A stretch of DNA of 64,000 bases from Massilia cavernae (lineage in GTDB: Bacteria > Pseudomonadota > Gammaproteobacteria > Burkholderiales > Burkholderiaceae_D): assembly GCF_003590855.1 (NCBI RefSeq), contig NZ_QYUP01000122.1, forward strand, positions 1 to 64,000, read 5' to 3'. How positions within the stretch are numbered: the first letter of the stretch is position 1; every line of letters begins with the position of its first letter. Below are positions 27,339-35,991 of the stretch, piece after piece. A model generated the notes under the pieces. The model was not told where the DNA came from and ran no database searches. It worked only from the letters and a program-made list of their open reading frames with translations. The translations under genes were made by a program, and so were the position numbers.

Positions 27339-28069
27339 GCGGTGGCTCCCGGCAGGCAGAGCAGGTCCAGCCAGCCACCATGGACGCCGCCCATCGCGCG
27401 CGCGACGCCGAGCAGGCCGAAGCCGAGCACCACCACGCCCGCACCGATGCGCACCGCGCGCCGCTGCATCATGGCGCGCAGGCGCGCACCGGCCAGTCCG
27501 ATCGCCATCAGCATCGGCAGCGTGCCGAGGCCGAACGCCAGCATGACGGCGGCGCCCGACAGCGCCGAGCCGCTGAACATCGCCGTCACCAGCGCGCTGT
27601 ACACCATCCCGCACGGCAGCCAGCCCCACAGCGCACCCAGGCCCAGCATCTTGCCCGCCCCGTCCAGCGGCTGCAGCCTTTGCGCCAGCGGGCGGATGCG
27701 GTTCCACAGGCCATTGCCGAGCGCCTCGACATGGGCCAGCCCGCGCCAGGCGTCCATCAGGTACAGGCCCAGCGCCACCAGCATCAGGTTGGCCAGCAGG
27801 TAGCCGCCCGCCTGCAGCTGCTGGACGCCGCCCAGCACGCGCGCGCCGCCCGCCAGCCCACCAGCCAGCGCGCCGGCCAGCATGTAGCTGGCGATGCGGC
27901 CGGCGTTGTACGAGGCGACCCGTGTTCCCGCGCCCTGCGTGACCACGGCGACCGGGAATGGACGGGCCGTGATCGAAAAAGCGCTGACGATCCCGCCGCA
28001 CATGCCGGCGCAATGGACGCTGCCGAACAGGCCGACCAGGAACACGGGGAACAGGCTGATGCCGGACAT
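27335..28069 (-). CDS. Sulfite exporter TauE/SafE-family membrane protein (COG2836-like)
   Basis: The 244-residue membrane protein has about six helices and begins FLVGLFGSVHCAGMCGGIV, the HCxGMCGG motif of the DsbD-related family placed beside cbb3 genes in many proteobacteria. The Cys and His residues suggest copper or thiol chemistry rather than sulfite export. It overlaps ccoI by four bases and follows hemN by ten, so it belongs to the assembly unit. Confidence 0.83.
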   Translation of the reverse strand: MSGISLFPVFLVGLFGSVHCAGMCGGIVSAFSITARPFPVAVVTQGAGTRVASYNAGRIASYMLAGALAGGLAGGARVLGGVQQLQAGGYLLANLMLVALGLYLMDAWRGLAHVEALGNGLWNRIRPLAQRLQPLDGAGKMLGLGALWGWLPCGMVYSALVTAMFSGSALSGAAVMLAFGLGTLPMLMAIGLAGARLRAMMQRRAVRIGAGVVVLGFGLLGVARAMGGVHGGWLDLLCLPGATA

Positions 28070-28079
28070 CGGGATTCCG

Positions 28080-29501
28080 TCAGATCGTCTTGGAGTAGCG
28101 CGGCATGTCCGCGCCGGCGCCGAGGTAGCGATCGAACACCATGCAGATGTTCCGCACCATCAGCCGGCCTTTCGGCGTGACGGTCAGCCATCCGGGGGTC
28201 ACGCTGACCAGGCCATCCTGTTCGAGCGTACGCAAGCGCTCCAGCTCCGGGGCGAAATAGTCGGCGAACGCCACCGGGTAGGCTTGCTCGATCGCTTCCA
28301 CCGACAGTTCGAAGCCGCACATCAGCATCTGGATGATGGTGCGGCGCAAGGCGTCGTCCATCGACAGCCGCGTGCCGCGCGCCACCGGCAGCTCGTTCTT
28401 GTCGATCAGCGCGTAATAGGCGTCCAGCGTCTTGACGTTCTGGCTGTAGGTGGCGGCCACCGAGCCGATCGCCGACACGCCGCAGGCGACCAGGTCGGCC
28501 TCGGCATGGGTCGAGTAGCCCTGGAAGTTGCGGTGCAGCCGGCCTTGGCGCTGCGCCACGGCGAGGTCGTCGTCCGGCTTGGCGAAGTGGTCCATGCCGA
28601 TGTAGTTGTAGCCTGCCCCGGCCAGGCGGCGGATGCACAGGGCCAGCATGTCGAGGCGCGCGTCCGGCGTCGGCATGTCGGCCTCGCTGATGCGGCGCTG
28701 CGGCTTGAAGATGTGCGGCAGGTGGGCGTAGTTGTAGATCGCAATGCGGTCGGGATCGGTCTCGATCACCTTGGCCAGCGTGCGCTCCATGCTTTCCACG
28801 CCCTGCTTCGGCAGCCCGTAAATCAGGTCGATGCTGACCGAACGGAAGCTGGCCGCGCGCGCGGCGTCGATGATGGCGCGGGTCCCGGCTTCGGGCTGCA
28901 CGCGGTTGACCGCCTTCTGCACTTCGGGGTCGAAGTCCTGCACGCCCAGGCTGATGCGGTTGAAGCCCTGGCGACGCAGGCTGTGCACGCGCTCGACCGA
29001 CACCGTGCGCGGATCGACCTCGATCGAATACTCGCCGCTGTCGTCGGGCGCGAAATCGAACCAGCGGCGCACGTGCGCCATCAGCTCGCCCATCTGCGCA
29101 TCCGACAGGTAGGTCGGCGTGCCGCCGCCCAGGTGCAGCTGCTCGACCTGGTTCATGCCCGCGAACAGGCGCCCCTGCATCTCGATCTCGCGCTTCAGGT
29201 AATCCAGGTAGACCGCCGCCTTGTCGCGGTTCTTCGTGATCACCTTGTTGCAGGCGCAGTAGTAGCAGACCGACTCGCAGAACGGGATGTGCAGGTAGAG
29301 CGACAGCGGCCTGGGCGCGCCGCGCGTGCGCAGGCCCGCCACCGCCATCAGGTAGTCGCGGTAGCCGTAGCCCTCGCTGAACCGGTCGGCGGTCGGGTAA
29401 GAGGTATAGCGCGGACCGGACTGGCTGAGCTTGCGGATCAACGCGCCGTCGAACTCGACGCTGGGGACGGCCGTCACCGGTATTGCTTTCATTTCCAACA
29501 T
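28080..29501 (-). CDS. hemN: Oxygen-independent coproporphyrinogen III dehydrogenase
   Basis: The 473-residue radical SAM enzyme makes protoporphyrinogen IX from coproporphyrinogen III without oxygen. The cluster motif is PFCESVCYYCAC (CxxxCxxC plus the extra Cys of true HemN), followed by LHLGGGTPTYL. The length matches HemN rather than the shorter HemW. The ATG at 29501 follows CCAGGAG; a GTG at 29522 is less likely. It is the first gene of the leftward hemN-ccoI-ccoS unit and supplies haem at low oxygen. Confidence 0.92.
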   Translation of the reverse strand: MLEMKAIPVTAVPSVEFDGALIRKLSQSGPRYTSYPTADRFSEGYGYRDYLMAVAGLRTRGAPRPLSLYLHIPFCESVCYYCACNKVITKNRDKAAVYLDYLKREIEMQGRLFAGMNQVEQLHLGGGTPTYLSDAQMGELMAHVRRWFDFAPDDSGEYSIEVDPRTVSVERVHSLRRQGFNRISLGVQDFDPEVQKAVNRVQPEAGTRAIIDAARAASFRSVSIDLIYGLPKQGVESMERTLAKVIETDPDRIAIYNYAHLPHIFKPQRRISEADMPTPDARLDMLALCIRRLAGAGYNYIGMDHFAKPDDDLAVAQRQGRLHRNFQGYSTHAEADLVACGVSAIGSVAATYSQNVKTLDAYYALIDKNELPVARGTRLSMDDALRRTIIQMLMCGFELSVEAIEQAYPVAFADYFAPELERLRTLEQDGLVSVTPGWLTVTPKGRLMVRNICMVFDRYLGAGADMPRYSKTI

Positions 29502-29562
29502 TGACTTGCTCCTGGCCTGCACCGTGTTGGCATTTCCACACGAAATCTATTTGACAGGATGC

Positions 29563-29604
29563 AGTCTACGGATCGTGGGGTGCAAAATCCTTGATCCAAA
29601 TCAA
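29563..29604. promoter_or_regulatory. FNR box and class II promoter for hemN, shared with usp genes
   Basis: TTGATCCAAATCAA (29591-29604) is a perfect FNR dyad. On the minus strand TAGACT (29563-29568) lies where a class II promoter needs its -10, giving a start near 29556, 41.5 bases from the box centre. On the plus strand GATACC (29625-29630) sits at the matching distance for a start near 29638 before the usp genes. One box can therefore serve both directions. Confidence 0.82.
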
Positions 29605-29714
29605 AAATGACCGGAAGGCGCCCGGATACCGCATTGCGTGCGTTCGAAGCTGGACTAGCGCGCCCGCACGGCCTAATCTGACGTGTGAGGGCCGCACCCC
29701 GAAAAGGAGTTTCC

Positions 29715-30551
29715 ATGTCGTACAAGACAATACTCGTCCATGCCGATTCGTCGCGCCATGCCGACGAGCGCATCCGCGTCGCCGCGCGCCTCGCGATGGC
29801 TGAAGGCGCCCACCTGGTCGGGGCCGCGATGACCGGCGTGTCGCGCTACCTCTACCAGGAAAGCAGCATCGACCTGGCCCGCACCGCGGTGGCGATGCAC
29901 ATGGACGCGCTCTACCAGCGCGCCACCGTGTCGCTCGAACGCTTCGAGGCGCTGGCCGGCGAGATCGGCGTGCCGACCTGCGAGCGGCGCATGGTCGACG
30001 ACGAGCCCGAAGGCGGGCTGGCACTGCAGGCGCGCTACGCCGACGTGGTGGTAGTCAGCCAGACCGACCCGCAAGATCCGGCCGCGCGCATCACGCCCGC
30101 CCTGCCCGAATACGTCATGCTCAACAGCGCGCGGCCGGTGCTGATCGTGCCCTATGCCGGCACCTTCCCTCGCCTCGGCGAGCAGGTGCTGGTAGGCTGG
30201 GACGCCAGCGCCCAGGCCACCCGCGCCGTCACCAACGCGATCCCGCTGCTCAAACGCGCGCGCAACGTCACCATCGCCGTCTTCAATCCAAACCCCTTCG
30301 ACGCCCACGGTGAGCAGCCCGGCGCCGACATCGCGCTGTACCTGGCGCGCCACGGCGTCAACATCGAGGTGTCGCTGCAGCAGACCGGCCTCGATCCCGG
30401 CAACGCCATGCTGTCGATGGCGGCCGACCGCCAGTGCGACCTGGTCGTGATGGGCGGCTACGGCCACACGCGCTTCCGCGAAATGCTGCTGGGCGGCGTC
30501 ACCTCGACCGTGCTGGGATCGATGACGGTGCCGGTGCTGATGTCGCATTGA
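29715..30551 (+). CDS. Tandem-type universal stress protein
   Basis: The 278-residue protein is built from two UspA-like halves. The second half has the nucleotide-binding signature (MGGYGHTRFREMLLGG) followed by TSTVLGSM, so it probably binds ATP. A strong AAAAGGAG precedes the ATG. It lies divergent from hemN across an FNR box and is followed after 13 bases by a second usp gene, which suggests induction at low oxygen. Confidence 0.87.
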   Translation: MSYKTILVHADSSRHADERIRVAARLAMAEGAHLVGAAMTGVSRYLYQESSIDLARTAVAMHMDALYQRATVSLERFEALAGEIGVPTCERRMVDDEPEGGLALQARYADVVVVSQTDPQDPAARITPALPEYVMLNSARPVLIVPYAGTFPRLGEQVLVGWDASAQATRAVTNAIPLLKRARNVTIAVFNPNPFDAHGEQPGADIALYLARHGVNIEVSLQQTGLDPGNAMLSMAADRQCDLVVMGGYGHTRFREMLLGGVTSTVLGSMTVPVLMSH

Positions 30552-30564
30552 AAGGAGGCTGTCC

Positions 30565-31023
30565 ATGTACAAGAACATCCTGGTGCCGACCGACGGTTCG
30601 GACATCTCGCAGCAGGCGGTGGACGCTGCGCTCGGGTTCGCGCGCTGCTGCGGCAGCCGCATCGTGGCGCTGTCGGTGGCCGAGCCCTACCCCTCGGTGC
30701 CGGTGGCCGACGGCGCGCTGGTGATCGACCCCGGTGTCGACAGCCGCGAGCTGCAGGCCGAAGCGCGCGACCGGGTCGAGAAGATCGCGCGCGCCGCGCG
30801 CGATGCCGGCATCGAGTGCACCACGGTGGTGGCGCTGTCGTTCCGGCCGCACGAGGAAATCATCGCCGCTGCCCAGAAGTACCACTGCGATGTCATCTTC
30901 ATGGCCTCGCACGGCCGCCGCGGCCTGTCGCGCCTGCTGGCCGGCAGCGAAACCCAGAAGGTGCTGGCCTACGCGCCGGTGCCGGTGCTGGTGCTGCGCC
31001 CGCCGACTCCCGAAAGCGGCTGA
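30565..31023 (+). CDS. Single-domain universal stress protein
   Basis: The 152-residue UspA-family protein begins MYKNILVPTDGS and carries the ATP-binding motif SHGRRGLSRLLAGS followed by TQKVL. GAAAGGAGG precedes the start. It forms a two-gene unit with the tandem Usp and should share its FNR-linked promoter. Confidence 0.88.
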   Translation: MYKNILVPTDGSDISQQAVDAALGFARCCGSRIVALSVAEPYPSVPVADGALVIDPGVDSRELQAEARDRVEKIARAARDAGIECTTVVALSFRPHEEIIAAAQKYHCDVIFMASHGRRGLSRLLAGSETQKVLAYAPVPVLVLRPPTPESG

Positions 31024-31123
31024 CGCCAACCGTAGCGCCTCATGCGCTGACCTGGTTGGCGTCGATCCAGGCGCGCGCCGCGGACAGCGCAGCCTCCAGC
31101 TCGGCCGCGGCCTGCTCGCTATT

Positions 31124-31155
31124 GTCCCCGCATGTCCGGAAAGGCATGCGGGGAC
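31124..31155. terminator. Hairpin between convergent usp and lipoprotein genes
   Basis: GTCCCCGCATG (31124-31134) pairs perfectly with CATGCGGGGAC (31145-31155) around a ten-base loop. There is no long T run on either strand. Its place between two convergent genes suggests a bidirectional terminator or mRNA-end hairpin. Confidence 0.5.
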
Positions 31156-31164
31156 GATGCCCGT

Positions 31165-31821
31165 TTATCTGAATGCCAGCATATCGATGAACGAGGCCCG
31201 GTTCACGCCAACCATGCGCAGCGCGGCGGGCGCATACTCGCCCGCCTTGACCGCATAACCCCGGTAGTCGCCGTCGTCGGCGCCACAGCCGCTGAGGGTG
31301 ATGATCAGCGGCAGCGCGCCGGCGATGGTCGATGCGCTCCTGATATTCCCATTCACGCGGCAGGAAGAGGCGCCGGCGGAAATCACGCCCTCGGCGGATA
31401 GCGTGAAATTCGTGACGGCATTGTCGCGGTTGATCGCGGCATAGCTACCCGCCAGTTCAGCCAGCGTAATCGGCTTGACGTTCACCGGCGTTGCACTGCC
31501 GGCGACGAGACTGGTTTGCAGCGCCGCATCGGCGGCCGGAACGCGCCGCGCCGCATTGCCGGTGACTTCGTAATACGCAGCGGCGGGGCGCAGATCGTCA
31601 TTCTCGATCAGCATGATGCCATTGCCGTCGCTGCCGATGAAGGCTTCGCCGAAGCTGCCGGCCGGATCGCCCGACACCAGAAAGGCGCTTGATCCGGCCG
31701 CCGGCGCGCTGGATAATAAAACGCTCTCCCGGTTCGCGGCCTCATCATTGCCGCCGCTGCAGGCTGCCAGGGCGGCGAAGGCGGCCAGGGATGCCGAGCG
31801 CAACACATATCGTGGTTTCAT
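31165..31821 (-). CDS. Lipoprotein of unknown function paired with SurE-like gene
   Basis: The 218-residue protein has a lipoprotein signal ending in LAAC (Cys near residue 21), followed by a Ser/Gly/Ala-rich linker. The body looks beta-rich and has two Cys residues (SSCRVNG and LSGCGADD) that could form a disulfide. No family is recognised. The ATG at 31821 follows GAGG; a GTG at 31833 would overlap the surE-like stop by four bases. Either way it is coupled to the SurE-like gene. Confidence 0.72.
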   Translation of the reverse strand: MKPRYVLRSASLAAFAALAACSGGNDEAANRESVLLSSAPAAGSSAFLVSGDPAGSFGEAFIGSDGNGIMLIENDDLRPAAAYYEVTGNAARRVPAADAALQTSLVAGSATPVNVKPITLAELAGSYAAINRDNAVTNFTLSAEGVISAGASSCRVNGNIRSASTIAGALPLIITLSGCGADDGDYRGYAVKAGEYAPAALRMVGVNRASFIDMLAFR

Positions 31822-31829
31822 TGGCGGCC

Positions 31830-32846
31830 TCACTTGGCGAGCTTGTTCAGCTTGAGGCGAATGGCCGCTTCCGGCGCGCGATCGGCCTGGTGGTTCACGC
31901 TGAGCACCGATATGGCGACCGCGCCCGACTTGACCACATTTTGTTCCGATGAGGGATCGGTATCCGTGAGCAGGGACATGTTGGCCGGCGGCGTGCCACT
32001 GATGTACAGCGTCACGCCCGGCAGCGGCGGCGCGCCACCGGGGATGTAGCCATTGGCGAGCGCATCCTTCGACAGGTCGGGCACGAAATAGGGGACGGCG
32101 CCGCTGGCAATGCCTACCTTGCTGAACTTGAACGGCAGGGTCGCGCCCGCTCCCGTGGCGAACTTCGGCATATTGACATTCAAGCCTATCCCGTCAGGCA
32201 ACAGCTTGCCGCCGGCTATGCTTTTCTGCTTGTCGAGTTCGTTGACCAGCCGCACCACGATGTCGGCATTCTCGTATTCCACGTCGCCTGCCACGAGCTT
32301 GTCGAACGAGCGATACGAGCCCGGTTTCTCGGCGCTCGTGGCGATCGCCGGAATGCCGCGATTGATCGCGATCAGGGCCGCATTCACCGTGCCTGAGCCG
32401 TTATTGATCAAGCCGGTATTGTTGCCGTAATTGATGCCGGAAACCACCAGGTCGGGCGCCTTGCCCCATTTCTTCGGGCCGGCGACATCGATGCCGTACA
32501 GCGCGCTTGCCACCGGCGTGCTGTCGATGTAATACACATCGGGATCGGCCGGCAGGGTGCCGATGCCGGGCGCGCCCGTCTTCACGGAACCGGCGCGCGA
32601 ATCCTTGGCAAGATTGGTGACTGGCCTTAGAAAATCCAGCGCGCCGCCGCGGCCGCTATTGTCCGTCGCCGGCGCGGAAATGATGACGCTATGGCCGGCC
32701 GCTTTCAGGCGCTGATACAGCGCATGGATGAGCGATGCTTCGAAGCCGTCATCATTGGTGACAACGATATTCATTGCCTGCGCGGGCGCCGCGATGGCGA
32801 GCGCAACGGACAGTCCTAGGATGGCCGACAGACTGGGTGCATGCAT
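31830..32846 (-). CDS. Exported SurE-like 5'/3'-nucleotidase
   Basis: The 338-residue protein begins with a clear signal peptide (AILGLSVALAIAAPAQA), followed by MNIVVTNDDGFEA, the metal-binding start of the SurE fold. Further SurE motifs are SAPATDNSGRG and VVSGINYGNNTG. SurE hydrolyses nucleoside monophosphates with a divalent metal and is normally cytoplasmic; this one should act in the periplasm or outside. AAGGAG precedes the ATG. A TATAAT on the minus strand (32869-32874) is a likely -10 box. Apart from this promoter the gap up to 33172 shows nothing. Confidence 0.85.
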   Translation of the reverse strand: MHAPSLSAILGLSVALAIAAPAQAMNIVVTNDDGFEASLIHALYQRLKAAGHSVIISAPATDNSGRGGALDFLRPVTNLAKDSRAGSVKTGAPGIGTLPADPDVYYIDSTPVASALYGIDVAGPKKWGKAPDLVVSGINYGNNTGLINNGSGTVNAALIAINRGIPAIATSAEKPGSYRSFDKLVAGDVEYENADIVVRLVNELDKQKSIAGGKLLPDGIGLNVNMPKFATGAGATLPFKFSKVGIASGAVPYFVPDLSKDALANGYIPGGAPPLPGVTLYISGTPPANMSLLTDTDPSSEQNVVKSGAVAISVLSVNHQADRAPEAAIRLKLNKLAK

Positions 32847-33172
32847 GGGGGATCTCCTTATCGTGAAAATTATATTTTTTTGGTGTGCCTTATGCGCATA
32901 CTCAATCGAGAGTGATGCGAAGGGAATGCTGCCATCGTATGTGCGTGGCGGCATCATCCAAAGAGACGAAGTAGGTAGCCGAAGATCATGCAACAGATTT
33001 TTCAACCAAAAGCGCTTGGAACACATGCCAGCCTTGCGCCGCGCGACGCGCGACGCGCGCAGGCAGGCCGAGCACTCTGTTGTAATAACGGTACTAAACC
33101 TGGCGAGCTTGGGCAAGGAATCGCGCACGCCTGCGCTCAGCCTGTTGTGCGCAACGGAAGGGGGATAGACTG

Positions 33173-34021
33173 GTGCTCATGAACAATTCACGAAAAGTCG
33201 CCGGCTTTGCCGGCCTCGCCAGCGTGCTGTGGGTCGGCCTGACCGCGGCGGTCGCGGCCAGCCAGCGCCGGCTGGTGTTCAACCCCACCATCAAGCGCGA
33301 GGTGGCCAGCCCGCGTTCGAGCGGGCACCGCACCCGCCCGGTCGTGCTGCGCGCCGTCGACGGCACCAAGCTGTCCGGCTGGCTGATGAAGCCGGCCATG
33401 GTCGGCCCGCACCCGGCGGTGGTGTATTTCGGCGGCCGTTCCGAGGAAGTGTCGTGGGTCGCGCGCGACGCCGGCAAGCTGTTCCCCGGCATGTCGGTGC
33501 TGGCGGTGAACTACCGCGGCTACGGCGATTCGCAGGGCGATCCGGCCGAAGAATGCATGGTCGAAGACGGCTGCATGCTGTTCGACTGGCTGGCCGCGCG
33601 CAGCCATGTCGACCCGAAGCGGGTGGCGGTGGTCGGGCGCAGCCTCGGGTCCGGGGTGGCGGTGCAGGTCGCGCTCAAGCGCCCGGCCCATTCGGTGGTG
33701 CTGATCACTCCCTACGACTCGATCCTGGCGCTGGCCAAGCGCCGCTTCCGCGCGGTGCCGGTGGAATTCGTGCTGCGCCACCGCTTCGAAACGATCAAGT
33801 ATGCGTCGGAACTGAAGGCGCCTACCTACGTGCTGCGCGCCGCCAGCGACGACGTCGTGCCGCACTCCCACACCGACCAGCTGGTGGCCAAGCTGGGCAA
33901 GCTGCATCTCGATGAAATCATCCCCGATTCCGACCACCTGAACATTCCCTACCTGGAAGCGACCCAGGACCGCATCGCGCGCTTCCTCGGCGCGCAGTTC
34001 GCCCTTCCCCGCACCAACTAG
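33173..34021 (+). CDS. Alpha/beta hydrolase with N-terminal membrane anchor
   Basis: The 282-residue protein has an N-terminal hydrophobic segment (about 10-30) and an alpha/beta hydrolase fold. The nucleophile elbow is VGRSLGSG, with acid and His candidates in RAASDDVVP and PDSDHLNI. It resembles the BEM46/YfhR-type membrane-linked hydrolases, whose substrates are unknown. The GTG at 33173 sits seven bases after GGAAGGGGGA; the ATG two codons later is the alternative. The next gene ends two bases away on the other strand. Confidence 0.8.
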   Translation: MLMNNSRKVAGFAGLASVLWVGLTAAVAASQRRLVFNPTIKREVASPRSSGHRTRPVVLRAVDGTKLSGWLMKPAMVGPHPAVVYFGGRSEEVSWVARDAGKLFPGMSVLAVNYRGYGDSQGDPAEECMVEDGCMLFDWLAARSHVDPKRVAVVGRSLGSGVAVQVALKRPAHSVVLITPYDSILALAKRRFRAVPVEFVLRHRFETIKYASELKAPTYVLRAASDDVVPHSHTDQLVAKLGKLHLDEIIPDSDHLNIPYLEATQDRIARFLGAQFALPRTN

Positions 34022-34023
34022 CC

Positions 34024-35355
34024 TCAGTGGGCGGCGGCCTCGGGCACGCCGGCAAAGAAGCGATAGCGGTTGCGCCCGGCGTTCTTGGCGCGGTACATGG
34101 CCGCGTCTGCCTTGCGCAGCAGCTCGTCGAGGCTGGCGCCATCGCCCGGATACAGCGTGATGCCGATGCTGGCCGACACCCGCGCTTCGCCCGCCGCCAG
34201 CGCGTAGGGCTTGTCGATCTCGGCCAGCATCTTGGCGCACAGCGCCTCGATCGCCGCCGGCCGCGCGACGTCGGCCAAAATGACGGTGAACTCGTCGCCG
34301 CCCAGCCGCGCCACCGTGTCGGTGCCGCGCACGCAGGCGCTGATGCGGCGCGCCACCTTTTGCAGCAGCTGGTCGCCGGCTGCGTGGCCCAGCCTGTCGT
34401 TGACCGCCTTGAAGCCGTCCAGGTCGAGGAACAGCAGCGCCAGCGTGAGGCCGCTGCGGGCGGCGTGCCTGATCTCGTGCTCGAGCCGCTCGCGGAACAG
34501 GCTGCGGTTGGGCAGTTCGGTCAGGTGGTCGTAGTTGGCGCTGCGGCGGATGCGCTCCTCGGCTTCCTTGCGCTCGGTGACATCGCGCGCGGTGCCCGCC
34601 ACCGCCTCGCTGCGTCCCTGCGGGTCGAGCACCGGCACCAGCAAATACTCGTACACCTGGCGCCGCCCGCCCCCCGCCGAGAAGCCCAGCTCGCCGCGGT
34701 CGACCGCCTGGCTGCGCACCACCTGGTCGACATGGACTTCGATTTCGGGCGCGAAGGTGGCAGCCAGCGCATAGAAATCGGCGCCGCGCAGCTTGGCCGC
34801 GGGGATCCCGACGTGCTCGGCAAAGGCGGCGTTGGCATAGATCAGCTGGCCGCCCGGCTCGATGATGAAGGCCAGGTCGGGAGAACTCGACAGCAGCGCA
34901 TCGAACAGGCGCGACTGGTAGTCGCGCAGCGAGGAATAACGCGCCAGCGATTCGGACACGGCCTGGTCGACCGCCTCGTTGAAGCGGATGATTTCGTCGG
35001 CCACGTCGGGCGAGCCGGAACGGTCGTTCCAGAGCATCAGCACGGCGCTGCGCAAGGCCCGGAATTCGGCCACCGCGTCGGTGATGCTGAAGCCCTGGGC
35101 CAGCCGCACCGCCCCGTGCTGCGCGGCCTGCATGTCGATGACGGCGCGCGCCGCGCGCCCGCTGGCGCGCTCGATCATTTCGGCGGCCACCGGCGCGCCC
35201 TCGATGTGCGCCGCCATCGCGGCGAGCATGTCGTGGGCGTGGTCGCGCAAGCCCTCGGTATCGAGCCCGCGCGCCGAAGGGATGTTGCGTGCGTAGGCCT
35301 CCCATTCGTCGAGGATGCGGTCGGCGCCCGTACGGAGGAATTCTGCCAGTCTCAT
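34024..35355 (-). CDS. RsbRD_N-PAS-GGDEF diguanylate cyclase
   Basis: The 443-residue soluble protein has an all-helical N-terminal region (about 1-150) resembling the RsbRD N-terminal domain. A PAS domain (about 150-275) and a GGDEF domain (about 285-440, ARLGGDEF intact) follow. It should synthesise c-di-GMP in response to a signal at the N-terminal or PAS domain. The ATG at 35355 is preferred over a GTG at 35367 because AAAGGTG lies at a better distance. Confidence 0.85.
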   Translation of the reverse strand: MRLAEFLRTGADRILDEWEAYARNIPSARGLDTEGLRDHAHDMLAAMAAHIEGAPVAAEMIERASGRAARAVIDMQAAQHGAVRLAQGFSITDAVAEFRALRSAVLMLWNDRSGSPDVADEIIRFNEAVDQAVSESLARYSSLRDYQSRLFDALLSSSPDLAFIIEPGGQLIYANAAFAEHVGIPAAKLRGADFYALAATFAPEIEVHVDQVVRSQAVDRGELGFSAGGGRRQVYEYLLVPVLDPQGRSEAVAGTARDVTERKEAEERIRRSANYDHLTELPNRSLFRERLEHEIRHAARSGLTLALLFLDLDGFKAVNDRLGHAAGDQLLQKVARRISACVRGTDTVARLGGDEFTVILADVARPAAIEALCAKMLAEIDKPYALAAGEARVSASIGITLYPGDGASLDELLRKADAAMYRAKNAGRNRYRFFAGVPEAAAH

Positions 35356-35634
35356 TTTGTCGATCACCTTTCAAGGCCGAAGGCCGCACCGCGCTTGGAC
35401 AGGCCCTTTGTCCGAAATGTTCCACAAGCCGGCAGCACAATATTTACCACCGGAACTTCACCGGAAGAGCAGACACATCCGTAACTGAATCCTACAAACA
35501 CTACTCCCGTAGTCCTACTTTAATCGGAAATTCGATCACTTAACATGAACTTCCTGCTACACGGACTTCCAGCGTGCGGGCGCGGCGCACGGCGCCCGCC
35601 GAGATACTGAACGAAGCAGACAAAGGAGAGACAA

Positions 35635-35970
35635 ATGGCTAGCAATCAAGGGGGCAACAAGGGCAAGCAATCCGGCACCAGCAACCGCGGATTCGCCTCG
35701 ATGGATCCCGAGAAGCAGCGCGCGATCGCGTCCGAAGGGGGACGCGCCGCCCATGCGTCGGGCAATGCCCATGAATTCACGTCGGAGGAAGCGCGCGCGG
35801 CTGGCAAACTCAGCCATGGCGGCAACCGCCAGAGCGGCGCCACGGCCCCGGCTGCGAAGCCGGCCGGCAATCCGGCTGGCGCCGGCAACCTGGCCAGCAG
35901 CCCAGCCCAGGGTGCCAACCGCGCCGACAGCGGCGGCATGGACAGCGGCCCGGGCGGCAAGCAGCGCTAG
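35635..35970 (+). CDS. KGG-motif stress-induced protein
   Basis: The 111-residue hydrophilic protein has the KGG/Con-10 repeats of stress proteins such as GsiB and YciG: RGFASMDPEKQRAIASEGG and EFTSEEARAAGKLSHGG. The remainder is Gly/Ala/Asn rich and disordered. It probably protects the cell during desiccation or stationary phase. CAAAGGAGAG precedes the ATG. The 267-bp upstream region holds a GC hairpin (GCGGGCGC/GCGCCCGC, about 35574-35600) but no gene. Confidence 0.85.
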   Translation: MASNQGGNKGKQSGTSNRGFASMDPEKQRAIASEGGRAAHASGNAHEFTSEEARAAGKLSHGGNRQSGATAPAAKPAGNPAGAGNLASSPAQGANRADSGGMDSGPGGKQR

Positions 35971-35991
35971 CGGAGCGACGGCGGCGAGCCG

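Noticed and set aside
27339-28013. Extension of CcoI upstream of 27338
   Set aside because: The added peptide overlaps the TauE/SafE-type gene in another frame and is Arg/Gly-biased. The GTG with four-base overlap fits the family start.
31039-31147. A 35-codon minus-strand frame ending AWIDANQVSA
   Set aside because: It starts within the hairpin, has no ribosome binding site and no recognised family. It could be the tail of a lost gene, but the support is too weak to list.
35533-35610. Short ATG frame of 21 codons before the KGG protein
   Set aside because: It has no ribosome binding site and the peptide is Arg/Pro rich with no features.
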